Positions 1 through 5,863 of a DNA stretch of 8,779 bases are shown here, piece after piece. This stretch comes from Candidatus Egaibacter danicus (GTDB taxonomy: Bacteria; Pseudomonadota; Gammaproteobacteria; Burkholderiales; Burkholderiaceae): NCBI GenBank assembly GCA_011391115.1, contig JAABRC010000055.1:1-8779 (forward strand), written 5' to 3'. Made by a program: the position numbers and the translations under genes. A model generated the notes under the pieces. It ran no database searches, had not been told where the DNA came from, and was given only the letters and a program-made list of their open reading frames with translations. Every line of letters begins with the position of its first letter. Position 1 is the first letter of the stretch.

Positions 1-1
1 G

Positions 2-349
2 ATCAGTTACCAGATTCCCTGTCATGGCCGGGTGCAGAACATCGGCAAAAAAACCGAGGAAATGCTGAAAATGGTGCCCGGCACCAGCGTGCACACCCAC
101 GAGCGTTGCAGTGGCCATGCCGGCACCTTTGGCGTCAAAAAAGCCACGCACCAGCAGGCCATGAAGATCGGCAAGCCGCTCTTCAAGGCCATGGCCAGCC
201 ACAAGGATGGTGGCCTGCCCGACGTCATCAGCAGCGACTGTCCGCTGGGTGGTCACCACATCGCGCAGGGCTTTGACGTGAACAACCTGGGCGCGCCGCC
301 GCAAAAACACCCGCTGACACTTATCCGGGAGGCTTACGGACTGAAGTAA
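2..349 (+). CDS. CCG-domain Fe-S oxidoreductase (GlpC/HdrB-like), C-terminal end only
   Basis: This is the last 115 codons of a gene that begins before the window; the reading frame is open from base 2 and stops at 347-349. The protein resembles the C-terminal cysteine-rich (CCG) domain of GlpC and heterodisulfide-reductase-like Fe-S proteins, which pass electrons between redox partners. Visible motifs are PCHGR followed by QNIG near the start, ERCSGHAGTFG in the middle, and SSDCPLGGHHI near the end. The classical domain has a Cys-Cys pair in the middle and a CxxC at the end. Here the middle pair is Cys-Ser and the last CxxC has one Cys followed by a His pair, as I recall for the members found beside DUF3501 and rubrerythrin genes. 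A GTG at 32 is an internal Val codon, not a start, because homology extends upstream of it. It is probably co-transcribed with the DUF3501 gene 27 bases downstream. The N-terminal half, where ferredoxin-type clusters would lie, is outside the window. Confidence 0.85.
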   Translation: MSYQIPCHGRVQNIGKKTEEMLKMVPGTSVHTHERCSGHAGTFGVKKATHQQAMKIGKPLFKAMASHKDGGLPDVISSDCPLGGHHIAQGFDVNNLGAPPQKHPLTLIREAYGLK

Positions 350-376
350 GCCGCATCATTTGAAATAGAGAACACC

Positions 377-967
377 ATGCAAACCACCGGAAAAATCACC
401 ATTGAGAGTCTCATGTCGCTTGAGGCGTACAGCAAATACCGCAAGGAGCACAAGCCATTCATCATTGCCCACCGAAAGCTGCGCAGTGTTGGCTTGGGTG
501 AACACATCAACCTGCAATTTGAGAGCGAAACCACCATTCGTTACCAGATTCAGGAGATGCTGCGCATTGAGAAAATCTTTGAAGAAGAGGGCATTCAGCA
601 GGAGCTGGACGCGTATGTGCCGCTAATGCCCGAGGGCAGCAACTGGAAGGCCACCATGCTGCTCGAATACCCCGATGTGAACGAGCGCAAGCGTGAGCTG
701 GCGCGCCTGATTGGCGTGGAAGATCACATGTTTGTTGAGGTGGAAGGGCACAACCGCGTGTACGCCATTGCCGATGAAGATCTGGAGCGGGAGAATGACG
801 AAAAGACCTCGGCCGTGCATTTTGTGCGGTTCGAGCTGACGCCTCTCATGTGCGCGGCTGTCAAGGCGGGGGCGAGTGTCAAGCTGGGTTGCGACCACAC
901 CAACTACCCCGCACACACCACGATTGCACCGGAGACGCTGGCTTCACTTGCAGGTGACCTCAAATAG
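377..967 (+). CDS. DUF3501 family protein
   Basis: The product is a 196-residue soluble protein with no signal peptide or membrane segment. I recognise it as DUF3501 from the block at residues 39-80 (LGEHINLQFES, then TIRYQIQEMLR), the segment around VYAIADEDLERENDEKTSAV (129-147), and the C-terminal GCDHTNYPAH (171-180). The length matches the family. The biochemical function of DUF3501 is not known to me. Family members commonly sit next to a CCG-type Fe-S oxidoreductase and a rubrerythrin, which suggests a part in peroxide reduction or Fe-S redox chemistry; that is inference from gene neighbourhood. The Cys172, Asp173, His174 and His180 cluster could bind a metal, but this is untested. The start follows an AGAG-containing purine tract about 9 bases upstream, 27 bases after the preceding stop, consistent with one transcript. 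An intrinsic terminator lies just downstream. Confidence 0.88.
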   Translation: MQTTGKITIESLMSLEAYSKYRKEHKPFIIAHRKLRSVGLGEHINLQFESETTIRYQIQEMLRIEKIFEEEGIQQELDAYVPLMPEGSNWKATMLLEYPDVNERKRELARLIGVEDHMFVEVEGHNRVYAIADEDLERENDEKTSAVHFVRFELTPLMCAAVKAGASVKLGCDHTNYPAHTTIAPETLASLAGDLK

Positions 968-995
968 CAGGGCTGTCCATTCTTTCATGATAATG

Positions 996-1024
996 AAGGC
1001 TTCCTTGCGAAGCCTTTTTCTTTT
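996..1024 (+). terminator. Rho-independent terminator after the DUF3501 gene
   Basis: An 8-bp perfect stem (AAGGCTTC at 996-1003 with GAAGCCTT at 1009-1016) encloses a 5-base loop. It runs into a T-rich tract, TTTTTCTTTT at 1015-1024. It sits 29 bases after the DUF3501 stop, so it probably ends the Fe-S/DUF3501 transcript before yaaA. Confidence 0.85.
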
Positions 1025-1053
1025 CTCCAGTCTTTTCCTTTTCCCTGGTTGCC

Positions 1054-1827
1054 ATGCTATTTTTGCTCTCGCCTGCCAAATCCCTCGACTACGAAACGCC
1101 TGTAGGAGATGTGCCCCACACAGAGCCGCTGTTCGTCAAACAGTCCACCCGGCTGATCAAGCTGCTGCGTGAAAAATCCGCTCAGGACATCTCGGAGATG
1201 ATGGACCTGAGCGAAGCCCTGTCCACACTGAACGTGCAGCGCTACAAGGCCTGGAAGCCCAAGTTCACCGCAGAAAACTCGAAGCAGGCCGTGCTTGCTT
1301 TTGATGGTGATGTGTACGGCGGACTGGATGCCAAAACGCTCAAGGCCAAAGACCTGGCCTGGGCGCAGGACCATGTGCGCATTCTGAGTGGCCTGTACGG
1401 CGTGCTTCGCCCGCTGGACTGGATGCAGCCGTACCGGCTGGAGATGGGCACCCGGCTGGCTAACCCGGGTGGCAGCAACCTGTACCAGTTCTGGGGTTCG
1501 CAGATTTCGGAATTCCTGGATCAGGAGCTGGCAGGCGACAAGACGCCGGTGGTGGTCAATCTGGCGTCACAGGAGTATTTCAAGGCGGTTGACCTCAAGG
1601 CGCTGAAGGCACGCGTGGTGGAGTGTGTATTTGAAGAATACAAAAACGGGCAGTACAAGGTCATCAGTTTCATGGCCAAACGCGCGCGTGGACTGATGGC
1701 TCGTTACGCGGTGACGCACCATATCACCAGTGTGAAAAAGCTGGAGGCGTTCAACCTGGAGGGCTACGCCTTTGCGCCGGCAGTTTCCGGACCGGATCGC
1801 CTGGTGTTTCGTCGTAAATCGGTTTGA
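1054..1827 (+). CDS. yaaA: Peroxide stress protein YaaA (DUF328/UPF0246)
   Basis: The product is 257 residues, essentially the length of E. coli YaaA. Family hallmarks occur in order: SPAKSLDY at 6-13, FDGDVYGGL at 83-91, ILSGLYGVLRPLD at 110-122, YRLEMGT at 127-133, NLASQEYFKAV at 169-179, and SFMAKRARGLMARY at 205-218. In E. coli, YaaA belongs to the OxyR regulon and limits Fenton damage by keeping intracellular free iron low; the family also has a DNA-binding-type fold. It is a cytoplasmic protein. The ATG at 1054 is chosen because the family begins MLxLLSPAKxLD. No Shine-Dalgarno sequence is visible; the 30 bases before the start are pyrimidine-rich, right after the upstream terminator. 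The neighbouring Fe-S/DUF3501 genes also point to oxidative stress, but yaaA is probably transcribed separately. Confidence 0.96.
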   Translation: MLFLLSPAKSLDYETPVGDVPHTEPLFVKQSTRLIKLLREKSAQDISEMMDLSEALSTLNVQRYKAWKPKFTAENSKQAVLAFDGDVYGGLDAKTLKAKDLAWAQDHVRILSGLYGVLRPLDWMQPYRLEMGTRLANPGGSNLYQFWGSQISEFLDQELAGDKTPVVVNLASQEYFKAVDLKALKARVVECVFEEYKNGQYKVISFMAKRARGLMARYAVTHHITSVKKLEAFNLEGYAFAPAVSGPDRLVFRRKSV

Positions 1828-1887
1828 TTGACAGGTTTTTAGCGATCAAATTGGCCTTCAGACCTCATGGAATATGCGTGACTAGCT

Positions 1888-2796
1888 ATGAAAATAAGAG
1901 CAAACGGCATTGATATTGAAGTAGAAGACTCCGGCGCTGGTGCGACCGGTGATGCGCGTCCGGTGGTGTTGCTCATCATGGGGCTGGGCATGCAACTGAT
2001 CGCCTGGCCGCCTGCCTTTGTGCAGGCGCTGGTGGATGCGGGCTATCGTGTGATCCGGTTTGACAACCGCGACATCGGCCTGTCCCGGCACTTTGATGAG
2101 TTTGGCGCACCCAACCTGGTGTGGGCGGCCGTCAAGTACCGGCTGCGGTTGCCCATTCAGTCGCCCTACAGTCTGAAAGACATGGCGACTGACGCGCTGG
2201 GCGTGCTGGATGCGCTACAGATCGAGCGGGCACACGTCGTGGGTGTCAGCATGGGCGGCATGATCGCCCAGCGTGTGGCGATTGCTGCGTCCGGGCGGGT
2301 GATCAGTCTGACCAGCGTCATGAGCAGCAGCGGTGCACGTGGTCTACCCGAGGCCCGGCCCGAAGTCTTGAAGGCGTTGCTCGGCCGGCCCAAAAGCACG
2401 GAGCTGAAGGACATCGTGGGCTACTACGCCCGGCTGTTCAAGGTGATTGGCAGCCCGGCGTTCCCGGTGCTGGAGGCCGAATTGCATGAACGGGTGCTGG
2501 TTGGCCTCCAGCGCAACTACCACCCGGTGGGTTCTGCACGGCAGACGCTGGCTATCGTGGCCGACGCCTCCCGCGCGCAGGAACTGAGCCACATCACATC
2601 TCCCACGCTGGTGCTGCACGGCAAGGCGGACCCACTGGTGCCGTTTGCCTGTGGTGCAGACACGGCGAAACGCATTGCTGGCGCGAAGCTCGTGGGCATC
2701 GAGGGTATGGGCCATGATTTGCCTCCCGGCGTGGTTGAGCATCTGCTCGCGCACCTGCTGCCATTTCTGGCGACCCATATCAGTCCAATGCCGTGA
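1888..2796 (+). CDS. Alpha/beta hydrolase
   Basis: This 302-residue protein has the alpha/beta hydrolase (Abhydrolase_1) layout. The oxyanion-side segment [12 protein letters not shown] lies at 26-37 and the conserved FDNRDIGLS at 58-66. The nucleophile elbow GVSMGG carries Ser121, an Asp is in [10 protein letters not shown] (Asp248), and a His is in GMGHDLP (His276). The full Ser-Asp-His triad is thus present and an active esterase or hydrolase is expected. The region 152-215 would form the cap that sets substrate choice. The DNRDxGxS pattern resembles the methylesterase (RdmC-like) and lipase-like group, but the substrate cannot be told from sequence. There is no signal peptide, so it is probably cytoplasmic. 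Its TGA stop overlaps the GTG start of queF by four bases, so the two are very likely translationally coupled. A TTGACA lies just after yaaA, but no matching -10 box is seen. The Shine-Dalgarno signal is weak. Confidence 0.9.
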   Translation: MKIRANGIDIEVEDSGAGATGDARPVVLLIMGLGMQLIAWPPAFVQALVDAGYRVIRFDNRDIGLSRHFDEFGAPNLVWAAVKYRLRLPIQSPYSLKDMATDALGVLDALQIERAHVVGVSMGGMIAQRVAIAASGRVISLTSVMSSSGARGLPEARPEVLKALLGRPKSTELKDIVGYYARLFKVIGSPAFPVLEAELHERVLVGLQRNYHPVGSARQTLAIVADASRAQELSHITSPTLVLHGKADPLVPFACGADTAKRIAGAKLVGIEGMGHDLPPGVVEHLLAHLLPFLATHISPMP

Positions 2797-3638
2797 ATAC
2801 TCCCCACCAATCCCAACTTGGCCGGGCGTCGGCTTATGTGGATCGCTACGATGCGTCGCTGCTGTTCCCGCTGGCGCGGGCCGACCAGCGGGCCGGGATC
2901 GGTGCATTGACCAACCCGCCTTTTTTTGGCGCCGACATGTGGACGGCGTTCGAGCTGAGCTGGCTCAATCCACGTGGCAAACCACAGGTGGCATTGGCCC
3001 ACATCACCGTGCCGTGCGAGACCACGCACCTGGTAGAGAGCAAATCGTTCAAGCTGTACCTGAACTCGTTCAATAACACCGTGTTTGCCGATGCCACCGA
3101 GGTGCAGCGTCGCATTCGCACCGACATCAGCGCAGCGGTTTGGCATGGCGGGCCGATGCAGGCCAGTGTGGGCGTGAAGCTGGTGCTGCCCGAACTGTTT
3201 GACCGCGAACCGCTGTATGAGATGGCGGGCTTGAGCCTGGATCGGCTGGACATTGAATGCACCCGCTACACGCCTGCACCGGACCTGCTTCACACGGAAG
3301 TCGACGAGCAACCCGTGACCGAGGTGCTGTGCAGCAATCTGCTCAAAAGCAATTGCCTGGTGACCGGGCAACCCGATTGGGGCAGCATTCAAATCAGCTA
3401 CACGGGCATGCCGATCAACCAGGAAGGGCTGCTGCAGTACCTGGTGAGTTTTCGAAACCACAACGAGTTTCATGAGCACTGCGTGGAACGTATCTTCATG
3501 GACATCTGGACACGCTGCAAGCCCGTGAAGCTGACGGTCTGTGCCCGCTACACGCGGCGCGGCGGGCTGGACATCAATCCATTTCGCACCAGTTACCCGC
3601 AAGCACTGCCAGCCAATACCCGGACAGCGCGCCAGTAG
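2793..3638 (+). CDS. queF: NADPH-dependent 7-cyano-7-deazaguanine reductase QueF (long, bimodular form)
   Basis: QueF reduces preQ0 to preQ1 with two NADPH, the only known biological nitrile-to-amine reduction, on the way to queuosine in tRNA wobble position 34. The 281-residue length matches the E. coli-type protein made of two tunnelling-fold modules. The QueF motif [13 protein letters not shown] is at 82-94 in the N-terminal half. The catalytic segment [13 protein letters not shown] at 186-198 supplies the thioimide-forming Cys188 and the acid Asp195. FHEHCVERI at 226-234 supplies the His-Glu pair that holds the substrate. All key residues are intact, so the enzyme should be active. The start is GTG at 2793, inside the end of the alpha/beta hydrolase gene (GTGA overlap); starting there gives the expected N-terminus. 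Downstream, 25 bases on, is a nucleoside hydrolase on the same strand. No preQ1 riboswitch is seen upstream, as expected for an internal operon gene. Confidence 0.97.
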   Translation: MNTPHQSQLGRASAYVDRYDASLLFPLARADQRAGIGALTNPPFFGADMWTAFELSWLNPRGKPQVALAHITVPCETTHLVESKSFKLYLNSFNNTVFADATEVQRRIRTDISAAVWHGGPMQASVGVKLVLPELFDREPLYEMAGLSLDRLDIECTRYTPAPDLLHTEVDEQPVTEVLCSNLLKSNCLVTGQPDWGSIQISYTGMPINQEGLLQYLVSFRNHNEFHEHCVERIFMDIWTRCKPVKLTVCARYTRRGGLDINPFRTSYPQALPANTRTARQ

Positions 3639-3663
3639 TGGCTAGTCAGCCTGACATACGAGC

Positions 3664-4605
3664 ATGAAGTCCCGGTCCATCATCATTGATACCGATCCGG
3701 GTCAGGACGACGCCGTAGCGCTGCTGCTGGCGCTGGCGTCTCGTGAACTGGAGGTGCTGGGCATCACGACGGTGGCGGGCAATGTGCCGCTGGCGCTGAC
3801 CACGCGCAATGCGTGCATCATGCTGGAGCTGATCGGTCGGCAGGACGTGCCGGTGTATGCAGGGGCCATTCGCCCGATGGTCCGGCCACTCGTGACGGCA
3901 GAGTTTGTTCACGGCAAGACAGGCCTGGATGGCCCGATCCTGCAAGAACCCACCATGACGCCATCGTCGGGCGATGCGGTCGATTTCATCATCCGCACGC
4001 TTCGAGAACAGCCAGCCCGGACGGTGACGCTATGCCCCCTTGGTCCCCTGACCAACATCGCCCTCGCGCTGGTCCGTGCACCTGACATCGCGGGGAAAAT
4101 TGCTGAAATCGTCCTGATGGGTGGAGGTTGCTTTGAGGGCGGTAACATCACGCCGACGTCGGAGTTCAATATCTTTGTTGACCCGCACGCGGCGGAAGTC
4201 GTTTTCAAAAGTGGTGCTCCCATCGTCATGATGCCGCTGGATGTCACACACCAGGTACTGACGACGCGGGTGCGGATTGCGGCGATCCGGGGTATCGGCA
4301 ATCGAAGTGGTGTGGTGGTGGCCGAGATGCTGGAGTTTTTCGAGCGCTTCGACATTGAAAAATACGAGTCTGACGGTGGCCCGCTGCACGATCCCTGTGT
4401 TATCGCCTACCTGTTGCGGCCGGAACTGTTCAGTGGCCGGCACATCAACGTCGAAATCGAGACCTGCAGTGAACTCACGATGGGCATGACGGTGGCCGAC
4501 TGGTGGGGCGTCAGTGGTCGCCCGTCCAATGCGCTGTTCATGCGCAATGTGGACGCTGACGGCTTTTTTGAGCTGCTTGTCGAGCGTCTTGCCCGGCTAC
4601 CCTGA
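3664..4605 (+). CDS. Inosine-uridine preferring nucleoside hydrolase family protein
   Basis: This 313-residue protein of the IUNH superfamily cleaves the N-glycosidic bond of ribonucleosides to give ribose and free base. The calcium-binding signature is at the N-terminus, IIIDTDPGQDDAVAL (6-20), with Asp11, Asp15 and Asp16 as metal or nucleophile-activating residues. Other hallmarks are TTVAGN at 36-41, CPLGPLTNIA at 125-134, LMGGG at 152-156, SEFNIFVDPHAA at 167-178 (ribose contacts), and the active-site GGPLHDPC at 239-246 (His243, Asp244). Length and motif set are complete, and the protein is probably cytoplasmic. The His243 environment resembles RihA/RihB-type enzymes, but base preference cannot be settled. 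It follows queF by 25 bases, so a role in queuosine or general nucleoside salvage is possible (inference). Its stop is 11 bases from the stop of the convergent isomerase gene, with no clear terminator between them. Confidence 0.95.
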   Translation: MKSRSIIIDTDPGQDDAVALLLALASRELEVLGITTVAGNVPLALTTRNACIMLELIGRQDVPVYAGAIRPMVRPLVTAEFVHGKTGLDGPILQEPTMTPSSGDAVDFIIRTLREQPARTVTLCPLGPLTNIALALVRAPDIAGKIAEIVLMGGGCFEGGNITPTSEFNIFVDPHAAEVVFKSGAPIVMMPLDVTHQVLTTRVRIAAIRGIGNRSGVVVAEMLEFFERFDIEKYESDGGPLHDPCVIAYLLRPELFSGRHINVEIETCSELTMGMTVADWWGVSGRPSNALFMRNVDADGFFELLVERLARLP

Positions 4606-4616
4606 ACGCGGCGTTG

Positions 4617-5465
4617 TCACGCACCCGTAAAGTCTCTGAGCTCCGTCAGCGCAGGAAATTCCCCAGTGCGTTTTTCCTTCATGGCCATGACCGATTCGCG
4701 AACGTGGCGGTTGCTCCAGATGACACCCTGTACCCACCCCATCTGCTTCAAGGCGTCGTCCACCGAATGGTCCCGGGCATAGTGGATGACCTGCTTTGTG
4801 CCCCAGACGGCCACTGGCGGCTTGGTGGCAATTTCTTTGGCGCACTGCATGGCAGCGGCCAGCAGGGCTTCGGGTGAGTCAAACACCTCATTCACCAGTC
4901 CATATCCCAGTGCTTTTTGTGCACCCAACCGCCGCCCGGTGTAAGCCAGTTCCTTGACCACGGCGAGTGGTACGAGTTTGGGCAGGCGCTGCAGGGTTCC
5001 CACATCAGCCACCATGCCGATATTGATTTCCTGAATGCAGAAGAAGGCGTCTGTCGTTGCATACCGGATGCAGCAAGCCGTGACCATGTCCACCGCACCC
5101 CCAATGCAGCCACCCTGTATGGCCGCAATCACCGGGATGCGCAGGGTCTCCAGCTTGGTAAAGGTTGCCTGCAGGGCGCTGATCAGGTCGAACATCGCAG
5201 CCCGCCCTTCGGGGCTCTGGTCGTCCATCAAGGCGCCGCTGAATGTTTCCAGTGCCATGCCAGCGCTGAAATGCTTGCCCGTGCTGGAGATCACCAGCAC
5301 TCGGGCAGCATTGTCTTTGTGGAGATGGTCAAGCACCGCATCCAGTTCCCGCCAGAAGGTCGGGTGCATGGTGTTCATCACCTCGGGCTTGTTGAGCACC
5401 AGATGGGCGACGTGTTCGGCGACAGTGAGTGAAAAGCAGGTGAGTGGGGAGGGCGGTTTGTTCAT
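4617..5465 (-). CDS. Crotonase-fold protein, probable delta3,5-delta2,4-dienoyl-CoA isomerase
   Basis: The enoyl-CoA hydratase/isomerase (crotonase) fold is clear from the oxyanion-hole segments KHFSAGMAL and IQGGCIGGAVDMVTACCIRYA. Three acidic residues line up with the catalytic trio of mammalian ECH1 (Asp176, Glu196, Asp204 in rat). They are the Asp in GAVDM, the Glu in IQEINIG and the Asp in VADVGTLQRLPK, at 126, 146 and 154 counted from the ATG chosen here. The ADVGTLQRLPK stretch is typical of ECH1-like isomerases that move double bonds during breakdown of fatty acids with odd-position unsaturation. A broader enoyl-CoA hydratase name would be the safe alternative. I chose the ATG at 5465 (282 residues) because AAAGTGTGG precedes it; a GTG at 5471 would add two residues. 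It lies 14 bases downstream of the small membrane protein gene and is probably co-transcribed with it. Confidence 0.9.
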   Translation of the reverse strand: MNKPPSPLTCFSLTVAEHVAHLVLNKPEVMNTMHPTFWRELDAVLDHLHKDNAARVLVISSTGKHFSAGMALETFSGALMDDQSPEGRAAMFDLISALQATFTKLETLRIPVIAAIQGGCIGGAVDMVTACCIRYATTDAFFCIQEINIGMVADVGTLQRLPKLVPLAVVKELAYTGRRLGAQKALGYGLVNEVFDSPEALLAAAMQCAKEIATKPPVAVWGTKQVIHYARDHSVDDALKQMGWVQGVIWSNRHVRESVMAMKEKRTGEFPALTELRDFTGA

Positions 5466-5479
5466 GGCCACACTTTAAA

Positions 5480-5770
5480 TCACCGTATGCAATCCACCCA
5501 GTCACACCTGAGACGTTGTTTGATATGTGCCTGCTGGCGCCAATTGACGTACAGGCGTGGAACAAGTATGGCCACGGAACACAGCGGCAGGGCCCACCAG
5601 GCGTCAAGAACGAAAGCGGGCAGCCAGCCAACCCAACCCATCAGCCACAGGGTCAGCACGGTATCCCACAGGTGGTACTCCAGTGGATGTTCACCCCGAT
5701 GAGCCACATGCCATTTCTTGATGCGCTGTAGTTCTGTCAACGGAATGGAGTGCGTCAACCGTGGGTTCAT
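5480..5770 (-). CDS. Small two-helix membrane protein, function unknown
   Basis: This is a 96-residue protein whose family I cannot name; I have the impression of similar uncharacterised proteins in Comamonadaceae. The N-terminal 35 residues are polar and contain IKKWHVAHRGEHPLEYHLWD. Two hydrophobic stretches follow, roughly residues 36-56 (VLTLWLMGWVGWLPAFVLDAW) and 58-74 (WALPLCSVAILVPRLYV), separated by only a few residues. They predict a tight helical hairpin in the inner membrane. The C-terminal tail is basic (NWRQQAHIKQRLR) and ends in a short Cys-containing tip. There are several Trp residues near the helix ends. The start is well supported: TGGAGG lies 4 bases before the ATG, with a sigma70-like promoter about 25 bases further out. 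It heads a probable two-gene unit with the isomerase gene, but nothing in the sequence says what the two share. Confidence 0.82.
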   Translation of the reverse strand: MNPRLTHSIPLTELQRIKKWHVAHRGEHPLEYHLWDTVLTLWLMGWVGWLPAFVLDAWWALPLCSVAILVPRLYVNWRQQAHIKQRLRCDWVDCIR

Positions 5771-5774
5771 CGGG

Positions 5775-5780
5775 CCTCCA
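5775..5780 (-). promoter_or_regulatory. Strong Shine-Dalgarno for the small membrane protein gene
   Basis: TGGAGG on the - strand lies 4 bases before the ATG at 5770. It is among the strongest ribosome binding sites in the window and fixes this start. Confidence 0.75.
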
Positions 5781-5793
5781 GTCAGGTGCCCTC

Positions 5794-5822
5794 AATGTAA
5801 GCTGCGTGTAAGTTGATGTCAA
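5794..5822 (-). promoter_or_regulatory. Sigma70-like promoter for the membrane protein/isomerase pair
   Basis: On the - strand, a perfect TTGACA (5822-5817) is followed by a 17-base spacer and then TACATT (5799-5794), a 4/6 match to TATAAT with the key first A and last T present. It points into the membrane protein gene and ends 24 bases before its ATG, so the predicted leader is very short. The -35 box lies within an inverted repeat. Confidence 0.6.
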
Positions 5823-5825
5823 CTT
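5810..5825. repeat. Perfect inverted repeat, candidate operator over the -35 box
   Basis: AAGTTGA at 5810-5816 and TCAACTT at 5819-5825 are exact 7-base inverted arms around the 2-base centre TG. The repeat covers most of the TTGACA -35 hexamer. A dimeric repressor bound here would block polymerase. No regulator gene is visible beside it, so the protein that might bind is unknown. Confidence 0.55.
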
Positions 5826-5863
5826 TCGAAGCTAGGCCATAGCCCATCTCATTGAGAAAAAGC

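Noticed and set aside
989..994. GATAAT as a -10 box for yaaA
   Set aside because: No -35 box lies at proper distance, and transcription from it would meet the terminator at once.
1828..1856. TTGACA just after yaaA as a promoter for the alpha/beta hydrolase
   Set aside because: The -35 match is perfect, but no acceptable -10 box lies 15-19 bases downstream.
2517..3602. A 361-codon open frame on the - strand opposite the hydrolase end and queF
   Set aside because: It is antisense to two well-identified genes, has low-complexity His/Arg/Gln-rich composition and no recognisable family; it is a shadow of codon bias.
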